This document shows positions 1-4,769 of a stretch of 5,706 bases of DNA, piece after piece (position 1 is the stretch's first letter; every line of letters starts with the position of its first letter). Source of the DNA: an uncultured Eubacteriales bacterium (GTDB lineage Bacteria > Bacillota > Clostridia > Oscillospirales > Oscillospiraceae); assembly GCA_900554705.1 (NCBI GenBank), contig USIH01000135.1:1-5706 (forward strand), written 5' to 3'. Below the pieces are notes generated by a model. It was not told the origin of the DNA and did not search any database. It was given only the letters and a program-made list of their open reading frames with translations. The position numbers were made by a program, and so were the translations under genes.

Positions 1-56
1 ACGATCTCTCGCCCGTTGTCGTCCTTGTATTTTGCAAGCGTCTTAATCTGGCCCAT
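1..56 (-). CDS. 5' end of a phage gene, possibly RecT/Bet-type annealing protein (partial)
   Basis: Only the first 18 codons are inside the window, reading MGQIKTLAKYKDDNGREI before the sequence runs out. The ATG lies 2 bases past the DUF1351 stop codon, with a strong GGGAGGAGGG Shine-Dalgarno sequence a few bases upstream, so translation is probably coupled. A short start with a 'KYxxxxGxEI' segment, placed directly after a DUF1351 gene, is what I would expect for RecT/Bet-family single-strand annealing proteins of phages. That identification rests on neighbourhood and a very short peptide, so another recombination or early protein is possible. The reading frame and start are much surer than the product. 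Confidence 0.5.
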   Translation of the reverse strand, partial: MGQIKTLAKYKDDNGREI

Positions 57-58
57 CG

Positions 59-874
59 TCAAGCCCTCCTCCCTATGCGCCTGTTCGCGCCTATCTCGTT
101 GTCCTTGATGAAGGCGAGCAGCCTAGCGCGCTCGCCCTCGGTCAGGTCGATGTCGATTCGGTACGGCGCGCGGGCCTCGTCCTTCGCGGTGCCCTGCGCC
201 TCCCTGTTCGCGTCGACCTGCCGCCTGACAGCCTCTATCGACTCGCGCTCGGCCTCGCAGGCGTTCGCCCGGTCGATGGCCGACTGCAGGGACAGCGTGC
301 GGAAGAACTCGCGCTCCGCCTCCGCGTAGCACGGAAGGTCGAGCTTCTTCAGCGCGTCCCAGTCACCCGCGATCGCGTCGACCTTCGCGTACATCGCCTC
401 GCAGGCCTTCACCGCCCCGAACGACTTGTTGAGCCACTGCGGCTCCACGATTCGCTCGAATGGCACCGCCTCGACGAGCGCGGGCGCGTAGTCGTAGTAG
501 GAGTTCGCCAGGCCCTCGCGAAGCTTGGCGCGCTCGGCGTCCTCGATGCCCTTCACGTGGGCGTCTATGGCGTCCCTCGCCTCGATGGCTGGCGCGAGCA
601 CCTCGCGCACCTCCTCCTCGAAGGCCTTGAGAGGGTCGTTGTACGCCCGCTTGACGGCCTTGCGCCCGTCCTCGACGCTCTTGATGATGCGGTTGAGGTC
701 TGCGCGGCACCGCTTCGCCTCCTTTACGTCTAGGGCGGCGAGCGCCCGCTCGTCGAGCCCCGAGTAAGGCTCTATCATCTCGGCGAGCCTCGCCCGCATC
801 CCGTCGAAGTCGCACTCGATCACCGCCGGGGTGAACGCGGGCGAGAAACCCGCCCTCTCGATTTCCTGCGTCAC
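59..874 (-). CDS. DUF1351 phage protein, coiled-coil, recombination module
   Basis: A 271-aa protein started by GTG at 874, with AAGGAGGA a few bases upstream. The GTGA at 874-871 overlaps the stop of the preceding gene. It is recognisable as DUF1351, a phage family of unknown biochemical role that commonly sits beside recT/bet or other annealing and nuclease genes. Visible landmarks are a basic heptad-like helix around residues 53-80 (ADLNRIIKSVEDGRKAVKRA), the NDPLKAFEEEV segment near 79-89, a long Glu/Ala/Arg-rich helix to about 125, and the PQWLNKSF motif near 145-152, which is characteristic of the family. A second helical stretch spans about 185-225. The tail ends with IDLTEGERARLLAFIKDNEIG. 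No signal or membrane segment is seen, so it is cytoplasmic. Codon choice is strongly G/C-ending, unlike genes right of 1390. Function is inferred only as accessory to phage recombination or replication. Confidence 0.85.
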   Translation of the reverse strand: MTQEIERAGFSPAFTPAVIECDFDGMRARLAEMIEPYSGLDERALAALDVKEAKRCRADLNRIIKSVEDGRKAVKRAYNDPLKAFEEEVREVLAPAIEARDAIDAHVKGIEDAERAKLREGLANSYYDYAPALVEAVPFERIVEPQWLNKSFGAVKACEAMYAKVDAIAGDWDALKKLDLPCYAEAEREFFRTLSLQSAIDRANACEAERESIEAVRRQVDANREAQGTAKDEARAPYRIDIDLTEGERARLLAFIKDNEIGANRRIGRRA

Positions 875-1035
875 AGCTCATCCTCCTTGCTGTCCCATAT
901 AACGGACACGCTCATGCCGTGATCCGTCGCGTAGGCGCTCACGACCGCGCCCTCCTTGTCCGGGCTCACGATGTAGCCCAGCTCGTCCAGCAGGGCGCTC
1001 ATCACCTCGACCGCCCTGTCCTTTCCCTTCTCCAC
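871..1035 (-). CDS. Small phage protein of unknown function (54 aa)
   Basis: I do not recognise this protein. It is a 54-aa acidic peptide containing MSALLDELGYIVSPDKEGA and ending in SVIWDSKEDEL. I chose GTG at 1035 because a GAGGAG motif sits 5 bases upstream, inside the end of rusA. An in-frame GTG at 1041 and ATG at 1002 are alternatives. It lies between rusA and the DUF1351 gene, overlapping the 5' end of the latter by 4 bases and starting 3 bases before the rusA stop, so all three genes look translationally coupled in one leftward operon. Predicted structure is a helix followed by short beta strands (GAVVSAYA, MSVSVIW). The overlaps, the ribosome site and matching codon bias argue it is real. 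No function can be assigned. Confidence 0.65.
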   Translation of the reverse strand: MEKGKDRAVEVMSALLDELGYIVSPDKEGAVVSAYATDHGMSVSVIWDSKEDEL

Positions 1036-1037
1036 TC

Positions 1038-1379
1038 TCACTCCTCGCCGACCTCCTCCAGCTCGACTATCACGCGGGGGTTCGCCTTGTTCACCTTGTA
1101 TTGGTCGGGCAGGTTCCCCGCGATGCACTTCCAGTTGTCGTCGGGGATGACCCCGCACTCCACCAGCGCGTCGAGCACGTACTTCTTCGCGCTGGAGATG
1201 TTGTCCTTGTCCCGCCTCATGTCGGGCTCCACCCACGTGAAGCTCACCGTCACGGGCGGTCGCATGGGCTTGAGCCTCGCGGCCTTGATGGCCCATGCCA
1301 CGGCCTCCTGGGCGTCCTTGAAGCGGCGCTCGGCGCGGCGGCGTTGCTCGTCGGTGGCGGCGGCGGGCTTCTGGCGGCA
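1038..1379 (-). CDS. rusA: RusA-family Holliday junction resolvase, 5'-truncated
   Basis: About 113 residues of a RusA-type endodeoxyribonuclease, the family that resolves Holliday junctions and branched DNA in phage recombination and replication. The catalytic core is present: MRRDKDNISSAKKYVLDAL carries the D-x-D-N-x4-K pattern corresponding to the E. coli RusA acidic pair and lysine, and the following GVIPDD supplies the later acidic site. AVAWAIKAARLKPMRPPVTV precedes it as in Firmicute/Actinobacteria phage relatives. The N-terminus is missing. Upstream of about 1379 the frame stays open but its translation is the antisense of another gene, and there is no start codon with a ribosome site. 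The usual N-terminal segment ending in a glycine/asparagine loop is not visible. The gene was cut by the junction near 1380. RusA acts as a dimer in the cytoplasm; this fragment as it stands probably is not expressed correctly. Confidence 0.8.
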   Translation of the reverse strand, partial: CRQKPAAATDEQRRRAERRFKDAQEAVAWAIKAARLKPMRPPVTVSFTWVEPDMRRDKDNISSAKKYVLDALVECGVIPDDNWKCIAGNLPDQYKVNKANPRVIVELEEVGEE

Positions 1380-1391
1380 AAGCTGCCGCAG
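1368..1391. other. Sequence junction between two phage segments
   Basis: Two head-to-head genes both lose their 5' ends in this interval. rusA (minus strand) has no start and the plus-strand gene ending at 1604 has no ribosome binding site. G+C content and codon preference change sharply across it. The perfect inverted repeat GCGGCA-AAGC-TGCCGC occupies 1374-1389, exactly at the breakpoint. There is no intergenic space, promoter or terminator, which a natural divergent pair would need. Possible origins are illegitimate recombination between phages, or a chimeric join made during amplification or assembly, where short inverted repeats are common switch points. The exact base of the join cannot be fixed by eye. 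Confidence 0.7.
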
Positions 1392-1604
1392 ATGATAGAA
1401 AAGTATGCGGAGCATCCGATGATTTCGGCGCTCGGCGTATACGACAAGGACAGCGGCGAGGTTGACGTGGACGCGCTGTATCAGGCGGCGGTTCCCTACC
1501 TTGGGACGGAAACGCTGCCGATCAAGATCCCACTGGTCGGGATCACCATCAAGGTCGGGCGGCGCGAGCTGGACAGCCTGTACGCCTACATTCGGGAGGG
1601 TTGA
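1380..1604 (+). CDS. Phage late-end protein of unknown function, 5'-truncated
   Basis: The readable product from the junction is KLPQMIEKYAEHPMISALG and onward, ending in GRRELDSLYAYIREG (about 74 residues). I recall similar small proteins near the distal end of Clostridia phage genomes, just before a ferritin-like gene, but cannot name a function. Features are an N-terminal helix, a VYDKDSGEVDVDALYQAAVPY segment split by a turn, then a beta-rich LPIKIPLVGITIKVG stretch and a C-terminal helix. An ATG at 1392 could give a 70-aa product, but no Shine-Dalgarno motif precedes it and the likely true N-terminus lies across the junction. Its stop (1602-1604) is 2 bases before the next ATG, with the next gene's ribosome site inside its last codons, so the two were co-translated. 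Confidence 0.6.
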   Translation, partial: KLPQMIEKYAEHPMISALGVYDKDSGEVDVDALYQAAVPYLGTETLPIKIPLVGITIKVGRRELDSLYAYIREG

Positions 1605-1606
1605 CA

Positions 1607-1918
1607 ATGAACGTAATGACATTGCTTATGGAGCGCATCGACGACGAGCTGCAGGACGCTTGCGATTACGCGAAGCTGGCGCTGGAGTACCGGGCGACCG
1701 ACCCGGAGGCAGCAAGCTTGTTTGCACGGCTTTCCGGCGAGGAGACGACCCACGCGACGGCGCTGCATGATTGCGTGCTGGGGCACATGGAAGCATACCG
1801 GCAGAAGGGCCTTGAGGTGCCGGTGGCAATCATGGCGGTGTATGAGTACTCACATGATCAACAGATCGAGAAATCCGAACGTGTAAAGAGATATCAATCG
1901 ATGTACCGGAAATCGTGA
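1607..1918 (+). CDS. Ferritin-like phage protein (103 aa)
   Basis: Start ATG 1607 follows GGGAGGG with 6-base spacing; an upstream in-frame TTG at 1601 is less likely. The protein is all-helical: IDDELQDACDYAKLALEY (about 11-28), AASLFARLSGEETTHATALHDCVLGHMEAY (about 35-64), and a helix around 72-100 ending QSMYRKS. The EETTH motif at 46-50, with acidic and His residues on facing helices, recalls the ferritin-like/rubrerythrin fold. Proteins of this pattern occur at the end of the late module in Clostridia phages. Metal binding is inferred from pattern only; the full set of di-iron ligands cannot be confirmed by eye, and it may be a structural relic of the fold. It is the last gene before attP, and the hairpin at 2031 could terminate its transcript. 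Confidence 0.7.
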   Translation: MNVMTLLMERIDDELQDACDYAKLALEYRATDPEAASLFARLSGEETTHATALHDCVLGHMEAYRQKGLEVPVAIMAVYEYSHDQQIEKSERVKRYQSMYRKS

Positions 1919-1926
1919 AAGGCCAG

Positions 1927-1950
1927 AAAATGCTTACGAAAATGCTTACG
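1927..1950 (+). repeat. Perfect tandem 12-bp repeat, left (P) integrase arm sites
   Basis: AAAATGCTTACG occurs twice head to tail with no gap (1927-1938, 1939-1950). The same heptamer recurs in the same orientation on the other side of the core, so I read these as binding sites for the N-terminal arm-binding domain of the integrase. Confidence 0.7.
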
Positions 1951-1999
1951 GATTTGTGAAAGCATTGGAAATAAAGGGTTTTCTGGTGAATGATAGATT

Positions 2000-2023
2000 G
2001 TTCGAATCTCTCTCACTCCGCCA
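2000..2023 (+). other. tRNA 3'-end fragment, att core (probably tRNA-Ser)
   Basis: GTTCGAAT (T loop, 2000-2007), then a CTCTC T-stem strand, TCACTCC acceptor strand, discriminator G and CCA at 2021-2023. The 5' half of the T stem (1996-2000, GATTG) no longer pairs well with CTCTC, so tRNA identity begins at about 2000 and no full tRNA is present. Discriminator G with an acceptor implying GGAGTGA at the tRNA 5' end fits tRNA-Ser best. It serves as the crossover region that restores the host tRNA on integration. Confidence 0.75.
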
Positions 2024-2030
2024 AAATGGA

Positions 2031-2065
2031 AAGCCTTGAAACATCAGAGTTTCAAGGCTTTTCCT
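2031..2065 (+). terminator. Rho-independent terminator on the phage side of the att core
   Basis: A perfect 12-bp stem, AAGCCTTGAAAC (2031-2042) with GTTTCAAGGCTT (2049-2060), and a 6-base loop. It is followed by TTCCTTTGTTTTC, a broken T-run on the plus strand; the minus strand has no comparable tail. It begins 7 bases after the tRNA CCA. In the phage form it could end the transcript of the gene stopping at 1918. After integration it would terminate the host tRNA transcript. Confidence 0.7.
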
Positions 2066-2157
2066 TTGTTTTCAAGGGTTTTTCGGTGGTTTTGTGTGTT
2101 ACAAAATTGAACATTTCTTTTCGCTTATAAGCAAAAAATAGCGGTTCTGGGAAAGAT

Positions 2158-2179
2158 TTTGCTTACAGGAATGCTTACG
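2158..2179 (+). repeat. Right (P') integrase arm sites
   Basis: TTTGCTTACA (2158-2167) and AATGCTTACG (2170-2179) repeat the heptamer of the left arm with the same 12-bp period. They lie 8 bases beyond the integrase stop codon. Integrase bound here would sit at the end of its own gene. Confidence 0.65.
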
Positions 2180-2186
2180 AGAGCAG

Positions 2187-3224
2187 TCACTTGTCATTGC
2201 TGTTATAGAATTCCCACATCTTTGTCTTATAACGTTCTATGTCAGCGCGGGCGACATGGGTATAAATTTCGTCCATGACCCTATCGTTTGCCCAGCCGCC
2301 GATCTCGCGCGATATTTCTTTCGGAACGCCTAGGTGGGCAGAGAGAGAGGCGAAGCTATGGCGGAGCTGGTGGACAGTGACGCGCTTGACCCCCGCTTTT
2401 GCACAGATGCGCTCCACCGCGCGGCGCAGCGTCATTTGATGGACCTCCAGCAGCTTCCCCTCCGGTCGCCAATCGCGCCGGATTGCCGCGCGAAGCTCCG
2501 GGATCATCAAAGGGACTTGCCGGTCGGAATCCTCTGTTTTATGCTCCTCCTGTTCCACCCATTGATTATTTTCATCCATGACACGGGTTCCGGTCGTTTG
2601 GATGAAATCCGCGTCCGGCTGGATGTTTTCCCAGCGGAGCGCATCGATTTCCGCGATGCGCATCGACATCAAGGCAAGCAGCATCGGGACGCAGAGAGGG
2701 TCGTCCTTCGCTGCGGCGACGAATTTGGTGATCTCGTCCGGTTCGAGCCAAGTATACTTCTTTTTCTTCTTTGTCCGCTTCTCCGTTGAGAGCTTTTCGT
2801 CAATATGCACACCGTTTTTGTCGAGGACTGTTTTGATCAGCCCCCAAGCGTTCTTGACGGTTTTCTTGGAATACTGCCGCAGCGCGTTATTGATCTCCTG
2901 CTCCCAATCGTAGGCCGCAAGGTCGCACACCCTCTTCCCCATCACGGCGGGGAATCGATTTTTCTGAATAGAGCGGTACGAACGCACTGTCGCCGGAGAG
3001 GTTTCCGGTGACAGCTTTTCTATATATGCGTCGATTGCCTGCGTCAGGGTCAGGTCGGATTTTTTGATGGGCTGGGCGGCGGTCTGGGCTTCGCCTTTGG
3101 CGATTGCCGCGCGGCGCTTGCATTCCTTTGCGGTATCGGCTGTCACGACGAGGGACTGACCTTGGATGCGGAGCTGAATGCGCCACGTGCCGTCTTTGTT
3201 TTGTTTCGGTTCCGGGATGTGCAT
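2187..3224 (-). CDS. int: Tyrosine-type site-specific integrase
   Basis: A 345-aa phage integrase that recombines attP with a tRNA-located attB. Residues 1-50 form the arm-binding region (DGTWRIQLRIQGQSL strands, then a TAKECKRRAAIAKGE helix). Residues about 55-150 are the SAM-like core-binding domain, and about 160-345 the catalytic domain. Active-site residues are visible: R189 (MSMRIAEIDALRW), K229 (EHKTEDSDRQVPL), H285 and R288 (HQLRHSF), W311 at the usual second-His position (IGGWAND), and nucleophile Y321 (DEIYTH). W at that position is tolerated in known members. The length is normal and complete. ATG 3224 has GAGGTG 5 bases upstream and follows the stop of the HTH-membrane gene by 13 bases, so the two form an operon. 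It reads toward attP, only 7 bases from the nearest arm site. Confidence 0.95.
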   Translation of the reverse strand: MHIPEPKQNKDGTWRIQLRIQGQSLVVTADTAKECKRRAAIAKGEAQTAAQPIKKSDLTLTQAIDAYIEKLSPETSPATVRSYRSIQKNRFPAVMGKRVCDLAAYDWEQEINNALRQYSKKTVKNAWGLIKTVLDKNGVHIDEKLSTEKRTKKKKKYTWLEPDEITKFVAAAKDDPLCVPMLLALMSMRIAEIDALRWENIQPDADFIQTTGTRVMDENNQWVEQEEHKTEDSDRQVPLMIPELRAAIRRDWRPEGKLLEVHQMTLRRAVERICAKAGVKRVTVHQLRHSFASLSAHLGVPKEISREIGGWANDRVMDEIYTHVARADIERYKTKMWEFYNSNDK

Positions 3225-3237
3225 GTGGGCACCTCGA

Positions 3238-3684
3238 TTATCTGGAGATATGCGCGGCGGCGGAGACTGGGCCTTCCATCTGCTGGCGGAACCAGCCGGC
3301 GCTTGGGGACAGCGCGTCGTAAAGCAGAATGCCGAGAATGAACAGCATCAGCACGCCGCAGGCAACCGCCATGATGCGCAGCCATTGGGTTTTCTCCTTG
3401 AGCCGCCGCTCATAGTGGACCGCCATGACGCGCAGCCGCTCCTTATAGAAGTCGGCAAGCTGATCCGGCGGCGCGTCATCCGGTGCGTCGCCCTCGATGG
3501 TGTAGCCGACGGCCTCGGCGATTGCATTGACCGTCAGCATGGTCACCGTCTGGGTCGGGTCTTGCCGGAAGAAGCGCTCGACCGTTCCGCGGGAAAGTCC
3601 GGAGACCTCCACGATCTGCCGGTTCGTCATGCCGGTCTCGTTTCTTTTCTGGATGATTCCGTCAATGATGCTTTCCGTTTTCAA
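3238..3684 (-). CDS. Membrane-anchored HTH protein upstream of integrase
   Basis: A 148-aa protein with an unusual TTG start at 3684. AGAGGGG lies 7 bases upstream and no nearby ATG fits. Residues 4-62 form an XRE-like HTH domain, with the helix-turn-helix at MTNRQIVEVSGLSRGTVERF (19-38) and the expected LTVNAIAEAVG helix after it. A charged helix (75-100, KERLRVMAVHYERRLKEKTQ) leads into one hydrophobic segment (about 102-123, MAVACGVLMLFILGILLYDAL) and a short tail with GWF. HTH proteins ending in LLYD...GWF recur next to integrases of Clostridia phages as I recall them; their role is not established. Predicted topology is DNA-binding domain inside the cell and C-terminus outside. Co-transcription with int suggests a part in the lysogeny decision or in integration control. 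A palindrome lies in its likely promoter. Confidence 0.8.
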   Translation of the reverse strand: MKTESIIDGIIQKRNETGMTNRQIVEVSGLSRGTVERFFRQDPTQTVTMLTVNAIAEAVGYTIEGDAPDDAPPDQLADFYKERLRVMAVHYERRLKEKTQWLRIMAVACGVLMLFILGILLYDALSPSAGWFRQQMEGPVSAAAHISR

Positions 3685-3709
3685 TTTGCAGCCCCTCTTT
3701 TTCCGTTTG

Positions 3710-3738
3710 ATTTTTCATTGCGCAAAAAGCGCAAGCAA
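3710..3738 (-). promoter_or_regulatory. Candidate promoter for the HTH-membrane gene and int, with palindrome in its spacer
   Basis: On the minus strand TTGCTT (3738-3733) and AAAAAT (3715-3710) are 17 bp apart, about 26 bases upstream of the TTG start. Matches to consensus are 3/6 and 4/6, so the promoter call is modest. The perfect palindrome TTGCGC-AAAAA-GCGCAA (3718-3734) lies almost wholly in the spacer and is a natural operator candidate, most simply for autoregulation by the HTH protein. Confidence 0.4.
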
Positions 3739-3760
3739 TTTTCAACGATGAGAAAGAGAT

Positions 3761-3799
3761 GGCGGGAAACGCAATCAATAAGCATTGACGTTTCCCGCC
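3761..3799. repeat. 39-bp inverted repeat with 11-bp perfect arms
   Basis: GGCGGGAAACG (3761-3771) pairs with CGTTTCCCGCC (3789-3799). CAAT/ATTG extend the stem inside after one unpaired A, leaving an 8-base loop. No T-run follows on either strand, so it is not a normal intrinsic terminator. It lies between the leftward HTH-int operon and the rightward gene at 3855, and its right arm overlaps a possible -35 box. It may be a regulatory site, a cruciform or single-strand-form hairpin, or an RNA leader structure. Confidence 0.7.
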
Positions 3800-3813
3800 C
3801 ACGGTGTTACGTT
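3785..3813 (+). promoter_or_regulatory. Weak candidate promoter for the small gene at 3855
   Basis: TTGACG (3785-3790), a 17-bp spacer and TACGTT (3808-3813). The -35 is close to consensus but the -10 matches only 3 of 6. The right arm of the 39-bp inverted repeat overlaps the -35 and spacer. It is supported mainly by the need for a rightward promoter between two leftward genes. Confidence 0.3.
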
Positions 3814-3854
3814 AAATCTGTGACCGCGCTACGATGGTACAAGGAGGTAACACC

Positions 3855-4028
3855 ATGCAGAACATTCAAATCTTTGCCGAGAACGGCAAGGTGAAAATCT
3901 ACGTGGACGGCGTTCTGCTTTCCGGGGTGCGCAGCTTCTCCGTCCGCTACGTTCAGGGCGAGCCGGTGCAGGTGGACATTGCTGCCGAGGCCGGAGCGGA
4001 AAAGCAGCCGCCGCGCATCCTGCACTGA
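3855..4028 (+). CDS. Small beta-rich protein of unknown function (57 aa)
   Basis: I do not recognise it. ATG 3855 has a perfect AAGGAGG 7 bases upstream, one of the best ribosome sites in the window, so high expression is likely. The 57-aa product is mostly alternating strands: NIQIFAEN, VKIYVDGVLL, VRSFSVRYV and PVQVDIAAEA, with Gly/Asn turns between. It then ends in a polar tail (EKQPPRILH). This looks like a small soluble beta-sheet domain; there is no membrane segment or HTH. It lies with the next gene as a two-gene rightward island between leftward genes for the HTH-membrane protein and the double-HTH repressor. Such islands in phage lysogeny regions often carry accessory genes, but nothing here specifies a role. 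Confidence 0.75.
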   Translation: MQNIQIFAENGKVKIYVDGVLLSGVRSFSVRYVQGEPVQVDIAAEAGAEKQPPRILH

Positions 4029-4078
4029 TATAATCAGAGTGCCGCCCACCGGCGAGAAAAGGAAAAGAGGAGAATCAG

Positions 4079-4225
4079 ATGACAAGCACCGAAGAATTCG
4101 CCCAGCGCATCACCTTATTGACGCCCTGCGAACTGTCCGCGCTCATCGACCGTCTGTCAGCCCTCGCAGCTGCGCCAGCACAATCTCCTGCTCCTCCGGC
4201 GAAAGCCGGGAAAACAGATCCATAG
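4079..4225 (+). CDS. Small protein of unknown function overlapping the repressor gene 3' end (48 aa)
   Basis: ATG 4079 is preceded by AGAGGAG with 6-base spacing, 50 bases after the stop of the previous small gene, so it is probably its operon partner. The first ~31 residues (MTSTEEFAQRITLLTPCELS and onward to RLSALAA) look like a designed amphipathic helical hairpin. The last ~17 are low-complexity (APAQSPAPPAKAGKTDP). That tail is read from the antisense of the repressor gene, with which it overlaps convergently by 83 bases. This suggests the original 3' end was lost and replaced by read-through. The ribosome site argues it is translated; function unknown. Confidence 0.55.
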   Translation: MTSTEEFAQRITLLTPCELSALIDRLSALAAAPAQSPAPPAKAGKTDP

Positions 4226-4712
4226 CCTGCGCTTCTTTCGCACTGCGGTCATCCTTCGGGGTGGCCGCTTCTTCTTTATCTTCCTTGCCGAGGATCAATT
4301 CGTCAGTCGTGACGTTCAGAAATTCGGCGATCTTTGCAATTGTGTCGGAGGATAGCGTTTTCTTTCGGCCTGACTTCAAATCAGACATCGTGCTTTTGCT
4401 CATCCCAAGGGCGAGGCACATAGCGCTGACCGTCAAACCGGCCTTCTTGCAGGCCTGCTGGATTTGTTCGTACAAGTTGCACTTTCCTGCATTGCAGTCC
4501 TCAATCGGCACTTCTTTTCCGAGTAAATAATCTACGGAAACGCCGAAATACTCCGCAATCAAAGTAAGGGTTTTTGAGGAAAGCCCCTGCTTGCGGCCCG
4601 TCCGGAGATCGGACAGCACACTGCCGCGAATCCCGATGTCTTTACAAAGCCGATATGCAGAAATACCTTGATTTGCGCAAAGCTCCTCAATTCGATTGTA
4701 TAAGTTGCCCAT
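4143..4712 (-). CDS. Double-HTH XRE repressor (two fused Cro/CI-type domains)
   Basis: A 189-aa protein from ATG 4712; an open frame extends to 4784 but that part covers operator DNA and lacks sense. HTH domain 1 is residues about 3-67 (NLYNRIEELCANQG to SVDYLLGKE) and domain 2 about 79-144 (NLYEQIQQACKKAG to DELILGKE). By eye roughly 28 of 65 positions are identical, including SDLRTGRK/SDLKSGRK and LSS..T, so this is an internal duplication. A linker (EVPIEDCNAGKC) joins them and a helix (LFSRLSPEEQEIVLAQLRGL) closes the protein as in single-domain Firmicute XRE repressors. No protease/LexA domain is present. It probably represses promoter P1 and itself through the three operators upstream. 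It could act as a covalent pseudo-dimer or bridge two DNA sites; that is inference. Confidence 0.88.
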   Translation of the reverse strand: MGNLYNRIEELCANQGISAYRLCKDIGIRGSVLSDLRTGRKQGLSSKTLTLIAEYFGVSVDYLLGKEVPIEDCNAGKCNLYEQIQQACKKAGLTVSAMCLALGMSKSTMSDLKSGRKKTLSSDTIAKIAEFLNVTTDELILGKEDKEEAATPKDDRSAKEAQAMDLFSRLSPEEQEIVLAQLRGLTDGR

Positions 4713-4724
4713 AAACAGTCCTTT

Positions 4725-4746
4725 GGATTTGTACAAAACAGAGAAA
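4725..4746 (-). repeat. Leader repeat shared by the two repressor genes, copy 1
   Basis: A 22-bp element containing GTACAAAACAGAGAAA on the plus strand, 13 bases upstream of the double-HTH repressor start. It matches 5176-5197 at 20 of 22 positions. It touches O1, so it may be part of the leftward promoter or of a common 5' leader. Confidence 0.6.
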
Positions 4747-4760
4747 CGCAAAAACGTATC
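4743..4760. promoter_or_regulatory. Operator O1 of the double-HTH repressor
   Basis: GAAACG-CAAAAA-CGTATC, a near palindrome with one mismatch. It lies 31 bases upstream of the repressor ATG, placing it for autoregulation. It is the first of three sites in the same orientation with 33-bp centre-to-centre spacing. Confidence 0.65.
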
Positions 4761-4769
4761 AATCAATCG

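Larger units (their letters stand above)
1927..2179. other. attP: Phage attachment site attP (core plus both arms)
   Basis: A tRNA 3'-end core (2000-2023) is flanked on both sides by pairs of the same short direct repeat. TGCTTACG occurs at 1931-1938 and 1943-1950 on the left; TGCTTAC(A) at 2160-2166 and TGCTTACG at 2172-2179 on the right. Both pairs have exactly 12-bp periodicity. Arm-type integrase sites on both sides of a tRNA-derived core, directly beside an integrase gene, define an attP rather than attL or attR. Genes of the phage's opposite end lie on the left, consistent with circular or tandem phage DNA. Confidence 0.75.

Noticed and set aside
1101..1379. Rightward open frame running into the gene ending at 1604
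   Set aside because: Before 1380 it is the antisense of rusA, with Gly/Val/Leu low complexity; it is open only because the block is GC-rich.
1380..1622. Leftward extension of the rusA frame to an ATG at 1622
   Set aside because: The extra ~80 residues are the antisense of the rightward gene ending at 1604 and the start of the next; they resemble no resolvase N-terminus and lack a ribosome site.
2123..2132. GCTTATAAGC palindrome between the att core and the right arm
   Set aside because: Resembles the arm heptamer (GCTTA) and could bind a bending protein or excisionase, but it is short and AT-rich, so I did not call it.
3178..3894. 238-codon rightward frame across the HTH-membrane gene
   Set aside because: Antisense to a well supported gene with a ribosome site and domains; the translation has no recognisable order.
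4029..4034. Perfect TATAAT after the gene ending at 4028
   Set aside because: No -35-like hexamer 16-18 bp upstream and no extended -10; the following gene is better explained as co-transcribed.
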